This document shows, piece by piece, positions 17,299 through 24,783 of a stretch of 64,000 nucleotides of DNA. Made by a program: the position numbers and the translations under genes. Location: contig CAVYCE010000001.1 in NCBI GenBank assembly GCA_963766995.1, positions 434,001 to 498,000 on the forward strand, given 5' to 3'. Origin of the DNA: Bog-473 sp963766995 (GTDB lineage: Bacteria; Actinomycetota; Acidimicrobiia; Acidimicrobiales; RAAP-2). The notes under the pieces were generated by a model. It was not told the DNA's origin. It searched no databases and worked only from the letters and a program-made list of their open reading frames with translations. Within the stretch, counting starts at the first letter, position 1. Each line of letters starts with the position of its first letter.

Positions 17299-17832
17299 AT
17301 GACAACCCAGGTCATCGTCCTCAATGGCTCATCGAGTTCGGGCAAGACGACGATCGCTCGTTGCCTCAAGACGATCCTCTCCACACCGTGGATGAGTCTG
17401 AGCATCGACAATCTTCTCCACGCGTTGCCGCCATCACTCATGGACACTGACGCCGGTGTGGCCTTCAGTGAACACGGTGAGGTGACAATAGGAGAAGGAT
17501 TCCGTGAGATCGCGTCCGCCTGGATGGCTGGAATTGGAGCCATGGCTCGAGCCGGTGCGCGGGTTATCTACGACGATGTCTTCCTCTCTGGAGCAGAGTC
17601 ACAGGACCGACTGCGGGCACATCTCGACGGCCTCTCTGTGTTGTGGGTCGGCGTGCATTGCGATGCTGAGGTCGCAGCTGGTCGTGAGATCGCTCGCGGT
17701 GACCGTGTGGTTGGCGGGGCAGTCTCACAGGCGTCTGCGGTGCACGTAGGTGTCTCCTACGATGTCGAGATCGATACCACCTCAACCGAGTCGCTGGAAT
17801 GCGCCCACATCATTGCTGGGCACGTTTCTTAG
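17299..17832 (+). CDS. chloramphenicol-phosphotransferase-like P-loop kinase
   Basis: About 177 residues from the ATG at 17299; a GTG at 17278 is also in frame. The Walker A is VLNGSSSSGKTTIA near the start, followed by the CPT-typical SIDNLLHALP, the acidic IYDDVFLSG and a base-side ARGDRVVGGA-x-QA region. The family phosphorylates chloramphenicol in its producers, but most members in other bacteria have unknown substrates, so resistance should not be assumed. Confidence 0.78.
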   Translation: MTTQVIVLNGSSSSGKTTIARCLKTILSTPWMSLSIDNLLHALPPSLMDTDAGVAFSEHGEVTIGEGFREIASAWMAGIGAMARAGARVIYDDVFLSGAESQDRLRAHLDGLSVLWVGVHCDAEVAAGREIARGDRVVGGAVSQASAVHVGVSYDVEIDTTSTESLECAHIIAGHVS

Positions 17833-17848
17833 GGTTCGTCACTTCGAA

Positions 17849-17894
17849 TGCCCCAGTGCGCCGGGTGTGAACCATCACATCCCAGTAGGCTCAG
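17849..17894 (+). repeat. recurring junction motif, copy 4, plus a longer shared tail
   Basis: TGCCCCAGTGCGCCGGGTGT is followed by 24 bases (17871-17894) identical to 22827-22850, including CACATCCCAGTAGGCTCAG. The similarity continues as CxCxCACACGAA. Confidence 0.6.
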
Positions 17895-17976
17895 CCCGCA
17901 CACGAATCCCGGGGGTTCCAGCCTTCGCTTCGGGATGTCAATCGACTGAACACCAACCGATGAAGGGAGTCGACAT

Positions 17977-18552
17977 ATGAGTCGACACGCGGCATGGGTA
18001 CGGAGTGGAGTTCTGCTCCTGGGTCTATCGGTGGTCCTCATCCCGGCGACGGTGGCCTCGGCCAGCAGCCACAAGTCCAAGACGTCACACCACCACAAGG
18101 CGAAGCGGCAATCGTCCAAGGGCGGCTCGAGCTCGGACTTCGTGAAGGTCGATTCGCTCGAATGCCCGAAATCGTCGATCATCACCACCGCCACTGGCAC
18201 GACGTTCAAGGGTCCGAACTCTCAGAATGGCGGCACGGCGGCCTGCATCTACCTTGATCAAGCAGGCAACGAGCTCAATGTGATTTACAGTTCGCCCGGC
18301 GAGTCCAAGAGCAAGTGGGTCGCAACCGATCCGTCAAATATCGGCGAGCCGGCGCCGGCTGTGTCGGGGTTGGGCGAGGCCGCCTTTGAGACGACCACCT
18401 ACGGGCACGCCGAGGTTGATATCTACGAGTCATCCTCAAAGGAAGTCGGCGTGACCCTCGACCCCTATAACGGTGCTGACGTCACACCTGCCGAGTTGAC
18501 CGAGGTCGAGGCGGTTGGTCACGCCGTGGTCAAGTTGCCCTACCCGAGCTGA
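17977..18552 (+). CDS. secreted protein of unknown function
   Basis: A 191-residue protein with a clear signal peptide (VRSGVLLLGLSVVLIPATVASASS), a His/Lys/Ser-rich linker (HKSKTSHHHKAKRQSSKGGSSS), and a ~130-residue C-terminal domain with two cysteines (LECPKSS and TAACIYLD) that probably pair. There is no lipobox and no recognised family. The domain resembles small actinobacterial exported binding domains only in general pattern. A GAAGGGAG Shine-Dalgarno lies 8 bases before the ATG. Confidence 0.7.
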   Translation: MSRHAAWVRSGVLLLGLSVVLIPATVASASSHKSKTSHHHKAKRQSSKGGSSSDFVKVDSLECPKSSIITTATGTTFKGPNSQNGGTAACIYLDQAGNELNVIYSSPGESKSKWVATDPSNIGEPAPAVSGLGEAAFETTTYGHAEVDIYESSSKEVGVTLDPYNGADVTPAELTEVEAVGHAVVKLPYPS

Positions 18553-18651
18553 ATGGATCGCCTACCCAATTCCGATCCCGCGGGTTTGATCATGGCCTCC
18601 TCAGCCGTCGTGGGGCGCGTGTTCCTGCTGCTGCGTTGACGCTTGGTCAAG

Positions 18652-18678
18652 GTGCCCCCGATCGCCGGGCTGGAGTCC
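18652..18678 (+). repeat. recurring junction motif, copy 5
   Basis: GCCCCCGATCGCCGGGCTGG, in the convergent gap between the secreted protein and the PIN toxin, ending 10 bases from the toxin stop. Confidence 0.5.
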
Positions 18679-18687
18679 ATTGTCACT

Positions 18688-19065
18688 TCAGATTTCAAGT
18701 AGCTGAATCTCCGGATCGAGTCGACGAAGATCGCCGGGGTCCGAAGTGACAACCCGCTGAGCACTCCTCCGCCCACAAATGACGACATGGGCATCTACGA
18801 TGTCGGATGTCCCACTGGCTGCAAGCAGCCTCCCAACGCTCGTGGCATCGACCCGGTCGAGGGGGGCCACAGTGGTCGTCGGCTGCCGGATCAATCGAGC
18901 TAGTCGCACCTGGCGTTCTGGCCGGCGGACCGCCTGAGCAAGCGCAGAAGCAGGCACGGTGATGGAGGCGTTTGTTTGAGCGGCTCGAGCGAGTAGCACG
19001 ACGATTTGACGATCGTTGCGATCCAGAGCGATCAGTCCGCCCGCATCAAAGGTGAGGCCTGGCAT
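18688..19065 (-). CDS. PIN-domain toxin
   Basis: About 125 residues from the ATG at 19065, which overlaps the antitoxin stop (TAATG). PIN acidic positions appear in LTFDAGGLIALDRND (D6), SDIVDAHVVI (D near 94) and VTSDPGDLRRL (D near 113). The second acidic residue usually found in the ALAQAV region is not obvious, so the active site may be incomplete or divergent. Such toxins are site-specific RNases. A longer open frame to 19119 would run into the antitoxin gene and is rejected. Confidence 0.8.
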   Translation of the reverse strand: MPGLTFDAGGLIALDRNDRQIVVLLARAAQTNASITVPASALAQAVRRPERQVRLARLIRQPTTTVAPLDRVDATSVGRLLAASGTSDIVDAHVVICGRRSAQRVVTSDPGDLRRLDPEIQLLEI

Positions 19066-19325
19066 TAGGCCACTGAGCGCGTACGCCGCTTCTGATTCCC
19101 GAGCATCTCGTCCGCCCACACCTTCTCTTCATGAGAGAGCGCACCACCGGTGTCTTGCAGTGCTTGTGCGAGCAGGGCGCCCCAACCAGCGACGTCGTCA
19201 AGTGACACCCCTACGGCGTGTTGTACGAATCCCGAGACGCTGGACGCTTTCCCCGCCTCGACGAGCTCACGGACTCGATCGAGTTGCGCCGCCTCAAGTG
19301 TGATCGTGATCTTTTTGGTTGCCAT
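19065..19325 (-). CDS. ribbon-helix-helix-type antitoxin
   Basis: About 86 residues from the ATG at 19325. The opening MATKKITITLEAAQLDRVRELVEAG plus SSVSGFVQHAV is a ribbon-helix-helix pattern (a strand, then two helices), followed by an acidic tail that would bind the toxin. The gene directly precedes and overlaps the PIN gene by one base, as in vapBC-type pairs. The upstream ATG at 19361 gives an unstructured extension and is less likely. Confidence 0.8.
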   Translation of the reverse strand: MATKKITITLEAAQLDRVRELVEAGKASSVSGFVQHAVGVSLDDVAGWGALLAQALQDTGGALSHEEKVWADEMLGNQKRRTRSVA

Positions 19326-19393
19326 ACCACTTACCATACTACCGGGTGGCTCTTCCGCCATGAATATTTCGCCTGTGAGCCCACAGGATGGGG

Positions 19394-19420
19394 TCGCCCC
19401 AAACGCCGGGTTCGGGTGCC
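19394..19420 (+). repeat. recurring junction motif, copy 6
   Basis: GCCCCAAACGCCGGGTTCGG then GTGCC, one of the two copies closest to the consensus. It lies about 70 bases upstream of the antitoxin start and 150 bases beyond the HxlR gene stop. The remaining gap (19421-19567) shows nothing else. Confidence 0.55.
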
Positions 19421-19567
19421 GCTAGATCGCGCCGCAAGGACAGCTCTCCGGCTTCGCTCGACGGAACCGTGCTTCTCGAGAATCAGGCGGGGCGGAATAT
19501 CCAAATCGTCGTTCTCGTGCGAACCATGAGTTTGAGGCCGTCCAGGCCCGACAACCTCACCGGACGC

Positions 19568-20059
19568 CTAGCCGAGCACTGCGGCCTCGTAGGCGGCGCT
19601 CAACTGCTCACCGGCACGCGCTGCGTTGGGGCGGGGGTGCGGGATGCTGAGGTGGAGTTCGCGCAATTCATCAATCATCGCCTCGACGAGCTTGGGGCCT
19701 CCGTCGCGGAGCAGTTCGGCGCGAACACGTAGGCGGCGCTCGCCACTGCGATGCGCCAGGCCCCAGTTACCGAGCGCGATCATGACCGGAAGCACCTGAA
19801 TGCCCGCCTCGGTGAGCGAGTACGCCGCCCGCTGCCCGCGCTGGGCGGCGTCGCGCGTGAGCAGCCCGGCGGCTACGAGCTGCTTGAGGCGACTGGCGAG
19901 AATGTTGGTAGCGATGCCCTCCTCGGAGCCGGCAACAAGTTCGCGGAAGTAGCGGCGGTTGCCGAACATGATGTCGCGCAGCACGAGCATCGCCCACGGG
20001 TCGCCAAGCACCTCTACGGCAGCGTTGATCGCACATCCTGAGCGTGAGGCTGTTTCCAT
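19568..20059 (-). CDS. HxlR-family winged-helix regulator
   Basis: A 163-residue MarR-like regulator of the HxlR type: CAINAAVEVLGDPWAMLVLRDIMFGNRRYFRELVAG, then GIATNILASRLKQLVAAGLLTRD and YSLTEAG. A C-terminal extension of ~50 residues follows. The cysteine near the N-terminus (SGCAIN) sits where HxlR proteins carry the aldehyde-sensing or redox Cys. It is divergent from the reductase gene, with paired inverted repeats in the shared promoter, so it probably controls that gene and itself. Confidence 0.88.
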   Translation of the reverse strand: METASRSGCAINAAVEVLGDPWAMLVLRDIMFGNRRYFRELVAGSEEGIATNILASRLKQLVAAGLLTRDAAQRGQRAAYSLTEAGIQVLPVMIALGNWGLAHRSGERRLRVRAELLRDGGPKLVEAMIDELRELHLSIPHPRPNAARAGEQLSAAYEAAVLG

Positions 20060-20072
20060 GAACGCTCCTCAA

Positions 20073-20136
20073 AGTGCTTGCGCTCTGCAAGTGTTTTAGC
20101 TAAGTTAAATCCAACCAGTTGCAGATTGCAAGCACT
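20073..20136. promoter_or_regulatory. paired inverted repeats in the HxlR/reductase promoter
   Basis: AGTGCTTGC (20073-20081) and its exact reverse complement GCAAGCACT (20128-20136) flank the AT-rich centre. Each arm also forms its own palindrome: CTTGC-N5-GCAAG (20077-20091) and TTGCA-N3-TGCAA (20119-20131). This is the expected form of two operator sites for a dimeric winged-helix regulator. The TTAGCTAAGTTAAAT between them may hold the promoters. Confidence 0.6.
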
Positions 20137-20155
20137 CAACCCCTCGGAGGCCGCT

Positions 20156-20815
20156 ATGTCCCAGGTCCGTGTCCACAACTTCTCTATCTCCTTAGACGGT
20201 TTCGGGACCGGTGAGGGCCTCACGTTCGACGCACCTTTCGGCCACGCCGGCCATCGCCTGCACGAGTGGGTGTTCCCAACCCAGTTCGGGCGCTCGGTCA
20301 TCATGGGCGAGTCAGGTGGCACGACCGGTGTCGATAACGCGTTCGCAGAACGCCTGAATGTCGGGTTTGGCGCAGAAATTATGGGCCGGGGCAAGTTTGG
20401 TCCGCAGACCGGTCCGTGGACCGACCTCGGCACTGACGAAGAGTGGAAGGGCTATTGGGGGCCGAATCCACCGTTCCACACACCGGTGTTCGTGCTGACG
20501 CACCAAGTGCGCCCGTCGATCGAGATGGAGCACGGCACCGTGTTCCATTTCGTCGATGCCTCTCCGCAAGAGGCACTCGACCTCGCCCGGGAGGCCGCAG
20601 GTGACCTCGACGTGCGCATCGGCGGCGGCCCGACGGTGGTCCGCGACTTCCTCACCGCCGACCTCATCGACTTCCTTCATGTCGTGCAGGTGCCGATACT
20701 GCTCGGTCGCGGCGTGCGACTCTGGGACGGCCTCGAAGGCATCGAGGAGCGTTTCAGCGTCGAGCCAGTCTCGTCGCCGAGCGGCGTCACCCATTTGACC
20801 TTCACACGTCGATAG
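20156..20815 (+). CDS. dihydrofolate reductase/RibD C-terminal-type reductase
   Basis: About 219 residues from the ATG at 20156, which has CGGAGG 7 bases upstream. The fold markers are VRVHNFSISLDGFGTG at the start, EIMGRGKFG in the middle, FVLTHQVRP, DVRIGGGPTVVRDFL, and LHVVQVPILLGRGVRLWDGL near the end, as in the RibD_C/DHFR-like NADPH reductases. The in-frame upstream ATG at 20078 lies within the operator region and is rejected. The substrate is unknown. Divergence from the HxlR gene suggests induction by an electrophile or drug-like ligand. Confidence 0.85.
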   Translation: MSQVRVHNFSISLDGFGTGEGLTFDAPFGHAGHRLHEWVFPTQFGRSVIMGESGGTTGVDNAFAERLNVGFGAEIMGRGKFGPQTGPWTDLGTDEEWKGYWGPNPPFHTPVFVLTHQVRPSIEMEHGTVFHFVDASPQEALDLAREAAGDLDVRIGGGPTVVRDFLTADLIDFLHVVQVPILLGRGVRLWDGLEGIEERFSVEPVSSPSGVTHLTFTRR

Positions 20816-20840
20816 CGGATCCTTCGGGCGAGCCGTCAAG

Positions 20841-20869
20841 CTGCCCCTTATCGTCGGGATTGAGTGCCA
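20841..20869 (+). repeat. recurring junction motif, copy 7
   Basis: GCCCCTTATCGTCGGGATTG then AGTGCC, 26 bases after the reductase stop and 16 bases before the next start. Confidence 0.5.
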
Positions 20870-20884
20870 TCTAGTGTCCACCCC

Positions 20885-21130
20885 ATGAAGGATCGCCTAC
20901 CGCTGACATTTGTCTTGGCTGGAACCGCGATGGTGATCGTGGGCGGGATCATCTCAGTGGTGCTCGTCGTCCGCAATGTCGGATGCACCGGCGTATTGCC
21001 CAACTCGGTGTGCCAGGGATATATCGCTACTAGCCGATGGAGTGGTCTTCTGGCTGTGCTTGGGGCGGCAATGATTGTGGGAGCCGGTATCTCGGCAAAG
21101 TATGAGATCAAGAGGAACCGTGCACACTAA
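20885..21130 (+). CDS. small two-helix membrane protein
   Basis: About 81 residues from the ATG at 20885. It has two hydrophobic helices (LTFVLAGTAMVIVGGIISVVLVV and GLLAVLGAAMIVGAGISAKY) joined by a short loop with two cysteines (VGCTGVLPNSVCQGY) that would face outside and could form a disulfide. The tail is basic (EIKRNRAH). No family is recognised. Confidence 0.55.
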   Translation: MKDRLPLTFVLAGTAMVIVGGIISVVLVVRNVGCTGVLPNSVCQGYIATSRWSGLLAVLGAAMIVGAGISAKYEIKRNRAH

Positions 21131-21182
21131 CCACCCTGGGTGGAGACTGCCTCCGTGCGCTAGGAATGCGACACCCTGGCAA

Positions 21183-21989
21183 TCAACCGACAACAGTTCG
21201 CCCGAGTACTGCCCTCATGATCACGGGGGGATTGCCGACAGCTCGTTCCTGTATGGCGGCGAATATGGCCTCCTGTTCGGGTTGGCCGAGAGCTGCCACC
21301 GACGGTCCATAGGTAGACCCGGTGATGCCGAGTGCGGCCCATAGGGGCTCGGGCCAACGGAGTGACACCTCGACCGTGCGGACGATCGTCTCTTCGGAAC
21401 CAACTGCCCTGAGTAGGCCTTCGATCTCGCCCTCCGACATAGTGACGGCCGAAGTGTCGAAGGCATTCGGGTATGGCTCGGGAACGCCGTGGTCCTGGAG
21501 GATCCGAGCGTAGGAGGCAAATGGCTCGGGCGGGCTCTGGTCGGACCAGACGGCAACACCAAGAGCGCCACCCGGACGCAACACCCGGAGCCATTCCGCC
21601 ACAACGGCGTGTCGATCCGACATGAATTGCAGACCTTGTTGGCAATACACGACATCGATAGCCCCGTCCGGTAGAGCCAGATGCTCAGCCGGGCCCTCAA
21701 GTGGTTCGACCGCTGCTCGGCCCTCTGTTGCTTCCAGCCGAACGCCGGCGAGCATGAGCGGGCTGACGTCGGACGCGATTACCCGACCGCCCGCTCCGAC
21801 TATGGGTGCTGCCGCGTGTGCCACCGCACCAGTCCCCGCAGCGACGTCGAGCACTACGTCCCCCAACGACGGACGCACGAAGGTCAGTAGCTCCCGAGCC
21901 CACGGATCAAACACCGCCGGCTGCAGGTAGTCCCGATAGCCATCCGGAACCGAAGTGAAGTTGAAGAGAGCCGGCTCTGAATTGCTCAT
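21183..21989 (-). CDS. class I SAM-dependent methyltransferase
   Basis: A 268-residue UbiE/Methyltransf_11-type protein. Motif I is VVLDVAAGTGAVAHAAA (near residue 45), the acidic end of strand 2 is VIASDVSPLML, and motif IV is IDVVYCQQGLQFMSDR with the post-motif LRPGGALGVAVW. The C-terminal ~90 residues form a substrate cap. The target is unknown. It is a single minus-strand gene in the accessory stretch. Confidence 0.85.
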   Translation of the reverse strand: MSNSEPALFNFTSVPDGYRDYLQPAVFDPWARELLTFVRPSLGDVVLDVAAGTGAVAHAAAPIVGAGGRVIASDVSPLMLAGVRLEATEGRAAVEPLEGPAEHLALPDGAIDVVYCQQGLQFMSDRHAVVAEWLRVLRPGGALGVAVWSDQSPPEPFASYARILQDHGVPEPYPNAFDTSAVTMSEGEIEGLLRAVGSEETIVRTVEVSLRWPEPLWAALGITGSTYGPSVAALGQPEQEAIFAAIQERAVGNPPVIMRAVLGRTVVG

Positions 21990-22005
21990 GGGCCAAAGTT
22001 ACCGC

Positions 22006-22470
22006 TCACCCATGCCCTCTATCGCCGGTTCGGGGATTCAACGATGCAGTGGAACTTGATCTCTTTCTGGTTACGGGAGTGCCAGAGACAATGATCAGTA
22101 TCCCGATCGGAGCGATAGCGATTATGCCGTACAGCAGTCCGAACAGTGAGTACAGGCACAGAAGCGTTCCAAGCGCGAGGGCCACGATCCCTGGTCGAGG
22201 ACTCCTTGTTCGTGCACGTATGGCGAGTTCGACCGCTACGCCGAAGATTGCCAGTCCGATGCCGAAGAAATTGGCCAGCCACAGACCGGAATCTCGACCG
22301 TACAGGGTATGCATGACGAGTTGACCATCAATATTGCGTTGGTTGTCTGGGTCCACATGAAGATTCAGGACGACCAACATGGCCAACGTCGACCAAATTA
22401 TTCCGACCGCCAGACAGACCCACCGACTCACAAAGTCCGGTGAACCTTCCGAAGTTCGATGGGCCTTCAC
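22006..22470 (-). CDS. multi-spanning small membrane protein
   Basis: About 154 residues if the GTG at 22470 is used; the frame is open further upstream to 22629, but that part is not hydrophobic and overlaps a plus-strand gene. Three or four hydrophobic segments are seen (VCLAVGIIWSTLAMLVVL, LANFFGIGLAIFGVAVELAI, ALALGTLLCLYSLFGLLYGIIAIAPIGILIIV) and the tail is basic. No family is recognised. Its last codons overlap junction motif copy 8. Confidence 0.5.
   Translation of the reverse strand: MKAHRTSEGSPDFVSRWVCLAVGIIWSTLAMLVVLNLHVDPDNQRNIDGQLVMHTLYGRDSGLWLANFFGIGLAIFGVAVELAIRARTRSPRPGIVALALGTLLCLYSLFGLLYGIIAIAPIGILIIVSGTPVTRKRSSSTASLNPRTGDRGHG
22013..22039 (+). repeat. recurring junction motif, copy 8
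   Basis: GCCCTCTATCGCCGGTTCGG, between the methyltransferase start and the membrane protein stop (both minus strand). One G of the CGCCGGG core is missing. Confidence 0.4.
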
Positions 22471-22592
22471 GCCATTCCCACGAGAGAACGGTACCGCTAG
22501 GAGCCCGTGTCCCACTTCGCCCGATAGGGGTTGCGCCAAATCGCACTTCCGAGATAGGTGGGGAGATCGTGGGTCCCAAATACCTTGTCTGC

Positions 22593-22808
22593 ATGACTCG
22601 AAGACCAATCGATTTGGCCACAGCAACATTTGGCATCGGGCTGGTTCTCCTCCTCATTTCCGTCGCGGCTATCGCGTGGCAGGGCATCTCAGATCGGACC
22701 TTGCCATTGGCACCAATAGCGATCACGGTCAACGGAGTCAATTGGATCCTTCGTGTGAACAAATACGGAAGCATTTTTCCGACTCCCCGGCACACATCAG
22801 ACGAGTAG
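22593..22808 (+). CDS. small single-helix membrane protein (doubtful)
   Basis: 71 residues from the ATG at 22593: MTRRPIDLATATFGIGLVLLLISVAAIAWQG gives one membrane helix with a basic N-terminus, followed by a polar tail. There is no family and no strong Shine-Dalgarno. It is listed because positive-inside charge and hydrophobicity fit a real protein, but a chance frame is possible. Confidence 0.35.
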   Translation: MTRRPIDLATATFGIGLVLLLISVAAIAWQGISDRTLPLAPIAITVNGVNWILRVNKYGSIFPTPRHTSDE

Positions 22809-22826
22809 CCCAGTTGGCGAGTGGGT

Positions 22827-22850
22827 ACCATCACATCCCAGTAGGCTCAG
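22827..22850 (+). repeat. second copy of the 24-base shared tail
   Basis: Identical to 17871-17894 over 24 bases, with 10 of the next 12 bases also matching. A degenerate form of the junction motif (22807-22826, AGCCCAGTTGGCGAGTGGG) lies directly before it, so the whole ~55-base unit is duplicated. Confidence 0.65.
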
Positions 22851-22968
22851 CTCACACACGAAACAGCTCCGGTATCCAAACGGGGGTCCCGTCACTTCAG
22901 CCATACAGCAATCAGAGGCAAGGGGGGCGAGCTTCACGATTGTCACGAGGGCTCCTACACTGCGCGAG

Positions 22969-23703
22969 GTGAGGAGTTCTGAACGTCGTATCGCACTCTT
23001 CGGCGCATCTGTCGGACTGTTGGCGTTGGCTGGATGCGGAGCAACCCCAAGGACAGCGACGACTGAGAAGTCGTCCGTGAGTACGACAATTGCTGCGCCA
23101 GCGACGAGTTCGACCACGACCACCACCCAGCCTTCGCCGTACCATTCGTTGGTGACCACCGTGACGTCAGCGCAGCTGGGCGCTAGCTGGCACATGGGGT
23201 GCCCGGTGGATCCCACTCAGTTGCGAGCAATCCAACTCACCTATTGGGGCTTCGACGACCAGGCGCACACTGGGACCATTGTGGTGAACGCTTCCGTGGT
23301 GAATCCAGTCATCGAGCTCTTTGCCGATCTGTACAGCTCCCGCTTTCCCATCTCGCAGATGGTCCCGCAGTCGGTCTATGGCGGAGTCGACAACGATGCC
23401 GCTGCCGCCGATGACACCTCGGGCTTCAACTGCCGCTTCGCTGTGGCCCCTGGACCACCTCAATGGTCGATGCACGCATATGGCGAAGCCATTGACGTCA
23501 ACGACGTCCAGAACCCTTACGTGGACGGCTCCACCATCATCCCGCCCGCCGGATCTGCCTACTTAGACAGGAACGACGTGCGTCCGGGCATGGCGGTGCC
23601 CGGAGGAACACTGGTCGATGCCTTTACCGCCATCGGCTGGGGCTGGGGAGGGAACTGGGTTGGAACTCTCGATTACCAGCACTTCTCGATAAACGGCCAC
23701 TGA
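22969..23703 (+). CDS. M15-type peptidase-like lipoprotein
   Basis: A 244-residue exported protein starting with GTG. The signal peptide ends in a lipobox (LLALAGCGA), followed by a Ser/Thr-rich linker to about residue 55. The C-terminal domain has the M15 zinc motifs MHAYGEAIDVN (H-x3-G-x-A-x-D) and WGGNW...DYQHFS (D-x-x-H). It also has two Cys that may pair. Such enzymes cut peptide bridges in peptidoglycan (L-alanyl-D-glutamate or D,D-carboxypeptidase types). Cell wall turnover is likely; the exact bond is unknown. Confidence 0.78.
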   Translation: MRSSERRIALFGASVGLLALAGCGATPRTATTEKSSVSTTIAAPATSSTTTTTQPSPYHSLVTTVTSAQLGASWHMGCPVDPTQLRAIQLTYWGFDDQAHTGTIVVNASVVNPVIELFADLYSSRFPISQMVPQSVYGGVDNDAAAADDTSGFNCRFAVAPGPPQWSMHAYGEAIDVNDVQNPYVDGSTIIPPAGSAYLDRNDVRPGMAVPGGTLVDAFTAIGWGWGGNWVGTLDYQHFSINGH

Positions 23704-23742
23704 ATGTGCTGGAGACCCTTCAGTCCTTTGCTTACTGGGACA

Positions 23743-23958
23743 TCAGGTCTCGGCCAAGAGATCGTCGGCCGCCTCATGATTGACCTGTCGGGACAGAAAC
23801 TTGAACACGGCCCTGGCATGGCGCTCAAAAATGAGCGAAAAGAGCTGAGGCTCCGCCAAGGAACCAGCAATGTGTTCGGCGTCGCTTTGCCCCAAAGTGT
23901 CGCCACGCATACGAGAGAGTCTTGCCCCCTTGGCCCGATCGAGTTCCATTGTGCGCAA
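23743..23958 (-). pseudogene. N-terminal remnant of an ECF sigma factor
   Basis: A ~71-codon minus-strand frame. Its second half, PQLFSLIFERHARAVFKFLSR then EAADDLLAET, matches the start of sigma-70 region 2 in ECF factors (F-x2-IF-RH-x2-V, A-DL-AET). The frame stops right after AET, where intact proteins continue F-x2-AW-R, and the following DNA is the end of the M15 gene. No region 2.3-4 is found nearby. It is therefore a truncated relic at a junction. The rest of 23704-24120 holds no gene that can be supported. Confidence 0.6.
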
Positions 23959-24120
23959 CGCGGATTCATTTGATGAGAGATGTGGGTTCTCATGGGTGAC
24001 GCATGGCTCGGCCGTGGCCCAATGCGCTCGGTGCAGTTCATTTCGTTCGTGCTGATGCCTGCTTGTCGAGGCTTCATCTGCTCAACTTGACCTGGGTGTT
24101 AATCGGGTTACGGTCGCCCT

Positions 24121-24783
24121 GTGTGCTTTTCTCCTGAAGGTGACCTCGCTGGTGGGCTTGTCGTCACCGCCATAGGTATTGATACATGCCGACATTTAAA
24201 GGGTCGCAAGGAATACGTGCTTCTTGCCGTCTTGCCATTGGTCCTTGGAGTGCATCTCCTTATCGAGACACTTGTCTGGTGGCAACTGCGGGGGGACGTT
24301 TCTCATGACATCGGTAGGGTGGCTACCTGGCTCTATCTACTCATCGCCATGGTCATCGTGCCTGTGTTGGTGCCATTGGCGGTGATGATGCTCGAGCCAA
24401 CCCGACTCCGTCGACTGACGATCCTGCCCTTCGTACTCTTGGGTATTGCGGTGGCCATCGTGCTTTTTGTGACCATGCTCCACGGTCCAGTCACGGTGAG
24501 GCTCGGTTCCTACCACTTGGGCTACAGCATCGGCCTACATTCCGGGTTCTTGGTTGTCGGCTTGTACGTCCTAGCCACCTGTGGCTCGTTGCTGTTATCC
24601 GGCTATCGCGACATTGTGATCTTCGGCCTCGCCAACACAGCTGCCGTCATCGTTCTGGCTCGCTTGACTGCGGACGGCTTCACCTCATTGTGGTGCTTCT
24701 ATGCGGCCCTGGCCTGTGGTGCCATTTGTCTCCATATGCGGTACGGAAAGCCACACCGGGCTCATCCGTATGCATTTGATTGA
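24121..24783 (+). CDS. DUF6629-like membrane protein
   Basis: A 220-residue protein opening with GTG: VCFSPEGDLAGGLVVTAIGIDTCRH, then LLAVLPLVLGVHLLIETLVWW. The MCFSPE-AD opening, the H-x2-IE-x3-WW motif and about seven hydrophobic helices match the DUF6629 family. The His, Glu and Trp cluster in helix 2 could bind a cofactor, but nothing is established. It is the last gene of the accessory stretch and converges on mfd with a 31-base gap. Confidence 0.75.
   Translation: MCFSPEGDLAGGLVVTAIGIDTCRHLKGRKEYVLLAVLPLVLGVHLLIETLVWWQLRGDVSHDIGRVATWLYLLIAMVIVPVLVPLAVMMLEPTRLRRLTILPFVLLGIAVAIVLFVTMLHGPVTVRLGSYHLGYSIGLHSGFLVVGLYVLATCGSLLLSGYRDIVIFGLANTAAVIVLARLTADGFTSLWCFYAALACGAICLHMRYGKPHRAHPYAFD

Noticed and set aside
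17299..17832. Chloramphenicol resistance
   Set aside because: The P-loop protein belongs to the CPT-like family, but most members outside producers have no shown drug activity and nothing else here supports resistance.
13278..22850. Integron attC sites as the explanation for the repeated junction motif
   Set aside because: Canonical RYYYAAC and GTTRRRY ends with a long palindrome are not consistently present, gene orientation is mixed, and no integron integrase is in the window. The motif is reported without this label.
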